Source: Arbacia lixula (Eukaryota; Echinodermata; Echinoidea; Arbacioida; Arbaciidae). From it: 64,000 nt of DNA. The notes beneath the pieces were generated by a model. It was not told the DNA's origin. It did no database searches and worked only from the letters and a program-made list of their open reading frames with translations. The stretch is from the NCBI GenBank assembly GCA_963669155.1, contig OZ022581.1:7277726-7341725 (forward strand). Reading direction: 5' to 3'. Position 1 is the first letter of the stretch. Each line of letters starts with the position of its first letter. The translations under genes were made by a program, and so were the position numbers. Positions 24,380 through 36,200 of this stretch are shown here, in pieces.

Positions 24380-25050
24380 TTCACTTCCCCCATTTAGCCC
24401 TTGCAATTCAAAGTTAATTTGGGTACTCAAGCTCCAAATTTTATTCCCCATATTGGGAAGAAGATAGAGAAAAAATGCCTATCTTTCAAAAGTAAGGTCT
24501 TGCAACTAAGGATAGCTAGCGTGCCACGTTTTATTCCTCATATTGAGGAAAAGGCATTGGAAAAATACACTGTCCCTCGGATAGGACATTAAATGGAGAT
24601 CCTGTGTGTGGGAGAGCAACACCCTACACACGTTAAAGAACCTGCAACACTTCTCGCAAAGAGTAGGGTGAAAACCCGGTGTTTGTGGTACACAGCTGCA
24701 TGTAGTTAGCTTTAGTGGCAGTACAACATTTTAGACTAGTAAGTCCGTTTAGCGCACAGAAGCCTAATCTTACAGAAATAAATTATATTCCAAAGTTTTT
24801 TTTTTCATGAAATCTGGCTCTTCAGGATTTGGATTCAAGCCCAAATACGAGCCCTTGCAACTTAAAATCAGCTTTGTGTTTTTGCTCTCAAATTTGTATT
24901 CCCCATATTGGGGAAAGGGCCTGAAATAAAATGCATTTTGACCATAAATGTGGATCTCCTGAATGATATTACAACACTTCGTACAAAGAGTAGGGTGAAA
25001 CAATAGTGTTTGGGTGCAATCAACAACAGTGGATTCACACAATCTGGTCT
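24380..25050. repeat. Three degenerate dispersed-repeat segments
   Basis: Three related segments start near 24400, 24495 and 24850. They share TTGCAA-CT, ATTCCCCATATTGGGGA-type palindromes, and (twice) AACACTTCxxxCAAAGAGTAGGGTGAAA. The middle part includes CCTCGGATAGGACATTAAA, a familiar word in dispersed repeats of marine invertebrate genomes. Non-coding. Confidence 0.5.
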
Positions 25051-26719
25051 AGTTCATGACACCCTGTGCACGTAAAAAAAAGAAATTTCACTTTGAAATT
25101 GAACAAAAAAAATAGGTTGGGACTCAAGTTGTCGACCTCCACGTGGTGAGTCCTGTCAACTGGCGCAAGTCAGGCGAACGACAACATTGGATTGAAGTGA
25201 ATACATTTTCAGATATAAATGAACAATACTTAAATGTTGTAACAGACTGGCTTGGTACATGTAGACCCTCAATGGCCAAAGCTCTCACCTGAAGCAAGTC
25301 CCTGTTTGGCCAAGTCGATATAGCCCAAAGAGTATGAGGAAAACCTGGTGTTAGTGGTACAATCTACAATTAGCTATGAAGGATCTACAGATCTAGTCTT
25401 AAACTATTCCTCAACGAAATATAAACCTACTTGAAAAAAAAAAATCAAAGTAGTGAATATAAGGGAAATATATAGTTACACACAATACTAATTTCACTAT
25501 AGATGTTTCATTGTGTATTGCCATAGGTCTACTAACATTCTCAGAAGAGAACCAAAATATTGAAGAATTATAAATCTGAGCACATTTTCAGGTGCTCACT
25601 GCTCTCCCATATGTTGTGTACACTTTTTTTTTTTTCTAAAAGTCTTCTCTAAAAGTGTGCATCCTTTTACCTGTGAATTTAATACAATCACTAGATATGC
25701 GTTTTTACACACATACCTGTACCTGAGAAGAAAAAGAGCAATTTATGTAATTATATGGGAGAGCACCTCACACGTGACATCACAACATTGAATTTCCTTT
25801 AAGAGATTTTCGTCAAATCTTCACTTATTATAATATGTTTCTATCATGTTTCTACTTTTATTGAAATCAACTTATCCCTAAGTCGTATGTAAATAATTGA
25901 TCTGTGTTCATTCAAATCTATCTCATGAAGATGTTAAAGTACTTTACATTTGTACATGAAAGACATCAGGACACGCATGTACATTTGTAGGTATGTGTTA
26001 ATATTTGTCTATAGATGTAACCTCTTCATCACTGTTAGATATACTGTTAGATATGTCAACTCCCTCGTGTAGACTGTTCATGGTAGGTGCTTGAGAACAT
26101 GTGGAACGCTGCCCAATTCAATTTCCTTCTCGTCTGTGCAAATGTCTCTCTAAGTGTCAAAAGCTGCTCAATATGTATTGTGATGTGATGTGACGGAACT
26201 ACCCATTCATGAATTATTTAATTTGCAAATCTCAAATACTCTCACTTTTTAATCCTTTACAAGAAACAAAAATATATAATGTCAGTTACAAATGCATAGG
26301 TTTGTGTGAATCATGGCTATAGCGTACACAATTCTAGAATGCAATGACATTGGTAAGCTATACACAAGCACGTTCTGTCTATTGATTTGATTGTAATATT
26401 TGTTCACCTAACCAGGCAGTTACTCTTCACAGGAACCAAGAACACTTTGAATGTTATTAAATTACACTTACAAAGTATGTTCTTCAAGATACTTCAAGAT
26501 ATATTTTTGAATTTTTGAATATTTAATTTATTATGATTTAGAGCTCTTGTAAGGAAAAGAACAAGTAGATGACTATGATGTCGGTTGTAGTTATTATGAA
26601 CGAGATGCGAAGAAGTGAAATATTGTTTTACAATTCAACAGGGCCATTCGAGAAGAACGGTGTTTGGTTATGTTAGTGTAGTGTCGATCCTGCATGGATG
26701 TGGGGTAGTTCAGCCCCCT

Positions 26720-26900
26720 GTGGGCAATTTTCTCTTATTTTTTTAAAGACTTTTTCTCAAGAATCAATAACTGGATTTAATCAAACTTGATAGGAATTAT
26801 CCTTAAGTTGTTAAACTTGGGGTACACAAGTGGCAAGGGGCCCGGGGGGGGGGGGGGGGGTAGCTCCCAAAACACGCCCAGGAGGCAACTTTCTCTTAGT

Positions 26901-26935
<35 letters not shown>

Positions 26936-27390
26936 CTCAAGAATAAATAACTGCATTTTAACCACTTGATAGGAATCATCCTTAGGTAATAGGAACCTTA
27001 GGTTGTGAAAATGGGGGTACACAAATGGCAAAGGGCAGTGGGGGTAGCGCCCCCCCCCCCCCCCCCAATGATCCCAGGTTGTTAAATTGGGGGTACGCGA
27101 ATGGCAAGGGGCCGGGGGGGGGGGGGTGGATGGGAAGCCCCCAAAATGCCCCCGGTGGAAAATTCCTCTTATTATTACTTTTTCTCAAAGGTTAATGACT
27201 GGATTTTAACCAAACTCGAGAGAAGTCACCTCGAAAAAGAGGACCTAAGGTTGTAAAATGGGATACTTATCTAATAAAATTAATGTTGGATTTCATCAAA
27301 ACTTGACAGATTATTCTCAGGCAATGGGGACTCCATCTGACATCAACTTGCCCCCCCCCCCCCCCCCCCCCCCCTTCAGCACCACCATCA
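26720..27390. repeat. Degenerate tandem repeat with long G, A and C runs
   Basis: The motif CTCAAGAATxAATAACTGGATTTxAACCAAACTTGATAGG (written here with gaps as a consensus of short shared words) recurs near 26755, 26935, 27185 and, weaker, 27285. Each unit is followed by a G-run of 10-18 nt (26846-26862, 27114-27126) or a C-run (27050-27066, 27352-27374). A 33-nt A-run lies at about 26906-26932. Strong G-quadruplex potential. Confidence 0.65.
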
Positions 27391-30204
27391 CCTCAGAAAT
27401 GCGCCATGCGTGCTAACATTGTAAGAAGATAACTGGGCAGTAACCAAGGATAATCTAACATACACGTGTAGTCGCGTACTCATCTGATGAGGAGACAAGG
27501 AGGACCCCCTCCTTATAAACACATATCAATTACTTTCTTTTTTTATGGAGTGACTTCGTTCCCTCCCTTAGTGTTATTTTTTTTTTATCTGTTCTGTTCA
27601 TTTTTGTTTAAAAGCACCAAATTTTGAACATATGTTAACAAAATACGATTTGGAATGATATGAAATATCATTTTGAGGCATCTCAAAATATTTTCAAGGT
27701 CGCCATTTTTTCAGTATAGCCGCTATCATGACATGGTATTTAAAACTTTATAATCATATATTACACAGTTTGTGATTAATCTCTAGATAGTGCTCAAAAT
27801 CTGAAAGAACAGTGATACACAAACTATTTCCATAAAAAAGCAACTATAATGGAAAATATAAACAAAATAGTCAATCATTTTTCAAAATGGCCACCAAAAT
27901 TTGAATAAACCAAATGTGTGAGCACATCAAAATGTTTGTTTTCAAATGAACTTGAACAGCACGTTAGGCGAGCAGTCTTCCAGGGAGACTATGTGTGGGG
28001 ACAGAGTCGAGTTCCTCTTCCTGCATGGTCGTCCTTCCTCTTGACGGGGGTGGGGCAAGAGTTCTGACAGACATTTCCAGCTATTGTGGACATGAAATCA
28101 GATTAAAACCCACATAAATCGAAACTCTTTGAACAGTATTGACCAACATATGGCCCAAAGTAATCACTCGCGGCGGCCATTTTGAAAAATGGCGGTCATT
28201 ATTTGGTAGGTCATGTCAAGAACAGTGCAACATGTCACTCTCCTATTTAAAAAAAAAAAAAAAAACAGTGATAAAAAAGAATGATTCGTATAGCTGTCAA
28301 CCACTCCAACGGTTTGCTTTTAATTTATTTATTCGGTATTTCATAAATACAAGTAGCCTACAACTTTACAAACATCGAGGAAATTGTACATAGGGCTAAT
28401 CAACATTATTTACAGGACCAAAATCGAATTGTTTTTCCAGTTGCAACCATTTGAAATCAGCTCGTAAGGATACCTTTACAGCACCCAGTAAGTCATATAA
28501 GTGCTTCTTCCAATCTAAGTCCAATTATTGGCAATGCCAATTAGCTTTTGTGGATTACATACAATATGTAAGATGTTGAAACCTTTGCCCAATGTTAGAT
28601 TGTTTCCCCAAAAATATTGTCCTATCTGTTTATCTGAGCTGGTTTCATATAAACTTGCTTATCCGAGATGTTTTTCCTTAGCTTTAATTCATAGTTTTCA
28701 ACCAGACAAACTGTTAGGCCGATTGGCGATTTTTGGGTGGGATTTGGGGATTATTTATTGACATAAAAGGTAGTCATATCGCAGGCCAAAAACTAAAATT
28801 GTGTTAAAATATCACGGGAAATGAAAGGGCAAAAAAGAGAAATAGATAATGGATATGCCTAGGTGGAGATGGAGAGGGGAAAGGAAGGGATTACAGTCTA
28901 AAAGATTATTCAACCCCTATATGCATTATTATCATTATGATCATCAGCATACAAGACAGGGCGGCCTACAGCCTATTCCAAGATAGCCTGTCCCTCTGGG
29001 TAGCTACACGTAGTAAGTTTTCGAACACCCTACCTCATAGTTATAGGGAAATCATGATAAGATATCTGTACATTAAATTGATCTACAACACATGAACGTT
29101 TAAATGTGGAAGTTATTCGTACATCAAATAACCTGTACATAGGCCTCCACATCAATACTTCAAATTACCCGCCCACGTACATAACTGCACGCTTTACAGT
29201 CAATCACGTGATACATGTACGAGTTGTCACAAGGCGAAATGTAGTCACGAGACCTGCACGAAGCGAAGACTACACACTGACTCTAGCTCGCTCCGCACTT
29301 CGTGAAGATTTATCTCATTCGTAAGTTAACTGAAATTAGATTTTGCTAAGGTGTAATCTGTCATACTGGATACGGTATTAAGGTTTAGATTTACATCGAG
29401 TCTGACATTTAGACCTAACTTAACTCCTTCGCAGGCTATAGTGCTCTTTTTCAGTTGGATTCGAGGCCGAGCGCCGAATGTTGCACTGGCGTGCGGAGCC
29501 CGTACCCGACCCGACCCGTGGCGGAGTGTGCCCAGTACTAGCACTGTAGCAGTTGCGTCGATGTCGCTGGATCATATCTCAGACAATCACTGTACCCTAT
29601 TTACTCTCGTAAATTTTCATATTTCTACATTACATCTTCTCACGAAAATTTGCCAACATGTAGAAGAAATATCAAGGAAGAATATATTAAAGCTAATTGT
29701 AGATTTTTTTTGTGAACTTTAATGCTTTCAACTTTTCAAGCATGATTTCTGAGCTGAGAATTGTTATGGCTGGTTTCACCAAAGCGCATCACATATGGCA
29801 GAGCACATCTACAACGTGACATCACAAAATCAAAACTTTAAACCTCAAACTTTCCCCCTTTGCCTTGTTTTGGAAATTGTTGCAAGATCATTTTCAACTA
29901 AAATATGTAAATTCCACTCACATAAGTCGTATATTAATAAAATTGTACTCTTTGAAGAATTGTTTTTGGATTAAAGTTAATTATTATTAAGAAAACTTTA
30001 GAGAAATTGTGCTTTATAGATCACTTGGTAGGCCTACAACATTGCACATTCACATTGTTGAACCATGAAACCAGCACCTGTTGATAATATGTGATATTGT
30101 CAAACAACGGGTGCATTGCCAAAATGTTTTGTTTTTATTTTGTACATGTAGGGGCCACAGTTTTCATCTCTTAACTGTCCTCATTTCATCCTTGTGTGTT
30201 ATAG

Positions 30205-33200
30205 ATGCTTTGTTCTCTTGGGTGGAAGAAAAAGACGACGACGAGGATGACATGGAAAAGAGAGCCAGTCTTATTGCTGGTGGCCATGTTGTCTCTGGGG
30301 ATGCTGCACCTTGTCTCGGGAGCCCCTCCCAGTGACGACCTGATCACATACCTCCCTGGTCTCTCCAAGCAGCCCAGCTTTAATCAGTACTCCGGCTACC
30401 TTAATGGCACCGGCACTCACAAACTCCACTACTGGTACATTGTGCATCATTATTGCACTCAAAATAATTGTCCATCATTATTGCATCAAAATAATTCTGC
30501 TTCCAACTCTAATATTGTAAGGGAAGTTCTTTCTCCGTATTTTATTCTGTTTTCTGTGGTATTTACACAACAGCTCAAAGGAGTTGGCATAAGGAAAGGG
30601 AAGAAAGGGAAGGACCCCCAGTTTTAAACTGCGGTATATTTTGTCCAGTTCAGCATGAAACATGATGCTGGAGCCTAAAACGCATGTTTCATGCTGAACT
30701 GGACAAAATATACCGCAGTTTAAAACTGGGGGTCCTTCCCTTTCTTCCCTTTCCCTTTCGCTATGCCAATTCCTTTGAGCTGTAGTGCATGTGATTTTAT
30801 TTTCTTGACCTGCAAGAGAGTTACCTTATTTTAACCCATTACTCATGGTTAGATTTTCGGACTCCGTGAACCTTGGTCCAGTTCGGATGTCAACATTTGC
30901 CATGGAATTGCAGTAACCAAAGAATTGTGGCTTTATTGCATCCTATATAAGAATTTGAAGTTTATTCATAGCCTTTCACCTATTGTCCATACTCCATACA
31001 GCAGATTACGAGGGAGTCATGCTGCTCTGTATCTGAGTGGAGAAAAGCCAGCACACAAATACGCAGGCTCAGTAAACGGGTTAAAGTATGAAAGAATAAA
31101 AGTACCACTTCTGCTATGGCAGCTGCTAATTATCAGCCAGAAATCAGAGATAACTCGCCAGGTGAACTAAGTGGAGTATGCATGCTTGTGAAGTAGTACT
31201 TTTCAAAATTGAATTTATTTAAAACTATATTTGCAGGTACATGGAGTCACAAGGTGCTCCCAAGACAGACCCACTAATTGTTTGGCTCGGTGGAGGGCCA
31301 GGTTGTAGCGCCCTCTACAGTGTGCTAGCAGGCAGTGGTCCGTTCACTGTGAGAGAGAATGGTATCGACCTTGACTACAATGATAACAGCTGGAACAAGG
31401 TTGGTTTACTAAATACAGCCATTCCTTTGCATATTTGTTATGTTATTTATTATACAAATTATACACATGTAGTTCATATCACTTTGTAGATCAGAACATA
31501 AAGTAATGTAACAATGCCATAAATTTACACTTATAATTTTTCCAATTTGAAGAGAAAAATTGTGAATTAAACCTTTCCAGCTTGTTGCCAGTTTGAAGAG
31601 TTAAAAGGCATTTAACCCTTATTGCACTATGAAATATTATAATGAAGGTGATATCAGTATTATCCAACTGAAATGCATTCATCTCGTTCAGCTAGCTCTT
31701 TCATGTGATGCATGTTTTAAATTGATTAGATGGATATTAATTCTTGTTATCAAAAGCTATTGGCCCAAACCACATTTGTTGTGTTTGGTACAAAATGGAT
31801 TAGAGAACATGTACACTCCAGCTCAAAGGAATTGGGAAAGGAGCCGCAATTTTCAACCGCAGTTTATTTTGTCCAGTTTAGCATGAAACGCGATGCTTTA
31901 GCCTAAAAAGCATCGTGTTTCATGCTGAACTGGACAAAATAAACCGCGGTTTAAAACTGCGGCTCCTTCCCTTTCCCTTGCCCTATGCCAGTTCCTTTGA
32001 GCTGTAGTGTAGTTTCCATTAGCCTAACTGGAAAAAAGATCGCGTACTATACCTCTAGTTGTAGAAGTTGGATTGAAAATCTCAGCCCGGAAACCAGCCC
32101 ATCTATGCTATGCTCTGCTCTGCATAATATTTTTTTTGTCACAGTTTGCCAACATTCTGTACATCGAGTCTCCAGCTGGAGTAGGCTTCTCCTATTCAGA
32201 CGACGGACAGATTCAGTACAACGATGACCAGGTATGCATGTTCTTCTGTTCTAGTTGTTGAGCTTGCAAATTAATTTTGCACGTAATGCAATGGAAAATT
32301 ATGGACCGAGCTGCCTGTGTCTGGAAATGAATTTGCCCTAGTCAGTAGTGCAGTTTTCTCTTTCTTCACAAGTTGATCTTCTGAGTGTATTCCAGATAAC
32401 ATATTGAGCTCATTTGAGTCTCATTTGAGTCTCATTAAACAAAAACATTTTATTTCTATGTCATTTGAATAAAAATAGATTTTTTTATCGGAACATGGCT
32501 TTTCAGAATAACAAGAGCTACAACTTTTGTAACTGATTTCATGTCTGCTGTGCCACATCTGTAGTTCCTCTGTAGGTGGCTAAGGACCACTTGGCCGTCT
32601 TGCGATGTAAAGATTGCTGCATGGAGCATTTGTTTTGCTTTGCAGCGATGGGAAAAGCTAGCAACAAAGAACAGGCAATCAGCAAACTGCTTCCATATGA
32701 GCGTAACATAATACAGCTGGTTTATAAGATTTCATGTCTGTTTTTTTCTGTCCTTTCTCCGTAGGTGGCTGAGGACCACTTGGCAGCCCTGCAATTTTTC
32801 TGGTCAGAGTTCACCGAGGTGACCGCCCTGCCCCTCTTCCTCCTAGGGGAGGGGTATGCAGGGGTGTCGGTCCCCCTCCTAGCACTCAAGATCCAAGAGG
32901 CTGGGGTCATCACTACACTGCAGGTCAGTTTCATACCCCCACTCCGCATAGTGTCATGTTATTTAACATCTTAATTGACTGATAATTCATGTGCTTGGAT
33001 CATCACCACACTGCAGGTCAGTTTCATACCCCCACTCCACACAATGTTGTGTGATATCACATCTTAATTGACTGATAAATCATGTGCTTATGTAAATTGC
33101 TATATTTATCATTAGTGTTTCAATGTGTGTTTCGAATCATGTGAAATTTGTTTCCTAGACTTTGAATCTAATACATCTGTATGTTATACAATACATCACT

Positions 33201-36200
33201 TGACAATATTTGTTTGTTTGTTTTTTATTTTCGAATGTGTGTTTCAAAGCATTAGAAATTAAGTTTAGAGGACTTTGATACTCATTTTAATAATACTGTG
33301 TATTGGCAGACGAATCAAGATTTTTACCAATACTTGAGTGTCTGCACAGGGAGTCTAAGGCATAACTGTCAACTGCACACAGTCAAATTGCTCTAGTTTC
33401 CCTTTGGTTGTAAAATGTTTTTTTTTTGTTTCTAGATGTGCACATTATTTGATGTTGTTGTTACATGATGAATGAAATCAAAGCAAACTGTAAACAAACT
33501 TGAATGTTTGTCCAGGGCTTTGCTGTGGGGAATGGAATGACGAATGAAGCTCAGCTGGCCAACTCTCTGATCTACTTCACGTACTACAGGGCTATCATCG
33601 GGGATACGTAAGTGAATCCCAGTAGTAGGAAGGAAGCTACTCATTACTGATGGAGGTTTTCTTTTTCAACCACATTACATTATTAACCTGTTTTTGCTAT
33701 AAATTTTTCAACCAGCACTCGCAGCCTAAAACTAGATTATTTGGGGCTACCCAGCCACTGTACCTGTGTACACTCCAGCTCAAAGGAATTGGCATAGAGA
33801 AAGGGAAGGGGAAGAAAGGGAAGAGCCACAGTTTTAAACAGCGGTATATTTTGTCCAGCTCAGCATGAAACATGATGCTTTAGCCTAAAAAGCATCATGT
33901 TTCATGCTGAACTGGACAAAATATACAGCGGCTCCTTCCCTTTCTTCCCTTTCCCTTTCCCTATGCCAATTCCTTTGAGCTGGAGTGTACGTCTCACATT
34001 CTCCCTGCTCCAGACTCTGGACTCAGCTTCAGCAGGCGTGCTGTGCTACTGGGGAATGCAACTTCTATAATTCATCCATTACAGCTTGTCAAAATGCAGT
34101 GAGTGGTAGTTTTTTGTTTTACGCTACTAAAGCCAAGGGGGCGAGGGGCTTGATCATCCCCCCCCCCCTCACACAATCATTCTAAGACACACCTTGATAT
34201 CACTGTATGATGTTTTTGTTTTCTTTTTCTTTATAGTCTTGTACAACTTATGAAACCAAATTTTGACTGACATATAGGAATTTACAAAGGAGTTTAAGAT
34301 TTTGTCCACAGTTTAAGCAAGTTTAGTGGCATTTAAGCAATAAGGATGCTTGATTTGAACACTTCAAAATGGTCCAATAACGAGCATGCCCATTTGCGTA
34401 GGGTGCTATATTCATGCTAGTTGGTATGGTTTCGACCATGGTTTAAGCATATTGATTTAAACAAACCATAGTTTTATAAACCATAGTAACTACCGGGAAT
34501 GTAAACTTACCACCCTACTCGGAATGTGCGCATTGGACCTTCTTGAGGTGTATGCGCTAAATGAAGCCTCCTTATTTGCTTCCATGTCAAAAAAATTGCT
34601 TAAACTTAGTCTAAAATTCCTTTGTGAATTTGTGCCATAAAGTACAACATGATTATGTAATACCCCATTCACCCTGTGACAGTGAATGGGAGTGGGTTGA
34701 GTCTGAATCTAGCAAGTTTTCTCATTTTGCAAATTGAAAATAAATCGATGTATTTGTTTTCTTCTAGCCTAATTTAACTCAAACTTTCACACAAATATGT
34801 TACTTATATTTTCCTGCTTTTGTTGATAACAATTTTTTATTGGAGTGAACTGTCACTTTGAATACAAATGAAGTAAACTGTTCTCCATTGAGATCTGTGC
34901 AAGAGTGGTGTAAAAAAAATAATTCCAAACTGTTGATGGAGTGTTTAAACAATTTTTGGTGTGGTTTTTTTTTTTGGTGGTGTGCCTCAGGTGGATAAGG
35001 CACTCAATAACATTGATTCGCTCGGCCTCAACCCTTATAACATCCTGGCGGACTGTGCTGGTGGTGCGCCACCACCAGGGGGCGCTGTTGCTAGAGATGG
35101 TTACCATCACTATGGGACCACACCCTCACAGCTCTTCAGACACAGCAGATATACCCAGTCAGTCCGCAAGGTAAGTGGAAAACTATCAAATTTGGAGCTG
35201 GAGTGTTTGTTGACTCCTGTTTGTCAAGGTTGTGGAACATACAGTCCACTCCTGTTATAGCAATGTGCATGTAAATGTCCTTCTAAACTGAGCATTAAGG
35301 CAGATATGTGCATAAGTTTGAAACTAGGACCAGGAGAATTGCCTCGTTAGATTAAAATGTTGTATCCATGCTCATTATAACAGGAGAAGACTGGGTAATC
35401 AGCTTCAGTGATTACAAATTCTGGTAGTCAAAAGAAACAAATCATCATGCAATCCTGATTAATGACTGCTTAGAGATTAGCTTCAAATGCTAGCTTTGCT
35501 ATAACTCCTAGGATGGATTATCCTGAGGAGTTTAAAGTGGATTAGCAGCCATTTAATCCATTCCATCGACTGCATGCTCCTGGTGAAACATCACTCAGAA
35601 AGCATGCAATATGTTAATGATGGGAGAGTCCTTCATGGGCTGCTAGTGTTTTAAGTTAGGGTGCATTTTGTAGTTGGCCAAATTCCAGGTTTCTTAGTGT
35701 GTTAGCATTTTTTTTTAATTTGGTTTTCAGACCCTGGACAAAATGTCTACTGGCTGTGCGTGATAAAAGCAATACTTTCTGACATTGTTGATGGGAATAT
35801 TAATGAGTGAGAAACATGTCCGGAGGCATTATTTATTTGTAGATTCTAATGAATATTTATGACGTTAATAGCGTTTAAGCTTCACATTCATCCCCCCCCC
35901 CTTTAAATATCTATTTTATCACTCTAAAATATTGGGATATATATTGTTGATAGGGAGCTTTACAGTAATAAAGAACACTTGTGATGAGGAAAGTAAATCC
36001 ATTGCTCAGAAATCTGCATCATTTGTCAATGATTCCCTAGAATGTTTCCATCAAAATATACTTATTACTGAGGCGCAGCTCTCTATTCCCTTGGTTGTTG
36101 TCATGGCTATTTAGCACCTGAAGAAAACGCCTAGCCACAAGCTGAAGCAGGAGTTGACCTGCCTCAACACCAGCAGCGTGACGACGTACCTCAACAACCC

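Larger units (their letters stand above)
23690..30204. other. Intergenic region between kinase and carboxypeptidase genes
   Basis: No gene is supported across 6.5 kb. It contains degenerate repeats with CCCCATATTGGGGA words (24400-25050), a homopolymer-rich degenerate tandem block (26720-27390), fragments of the TTAA MITE family, and a GC-richer patch (29440-29560) that could hold a promoter or 5' UTR exon of the downstream gene. Confidence 0.5.
30435..31236 (+). other. CTSA-like intron 1
   Basis: Contains foldback MITE family A copy 1 (30566-30787) and dispersed repeat copy 1 (about 30838-31080). No coding sequence is seen. Confidence 0.6.

Noticed and set aside
32576..32764. Alternative exon starting at the duplicated acceptor
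   Set aside because: Similarity to the real exon ends after about 30 bases, the frame stops at 32762, and no family motif follows.
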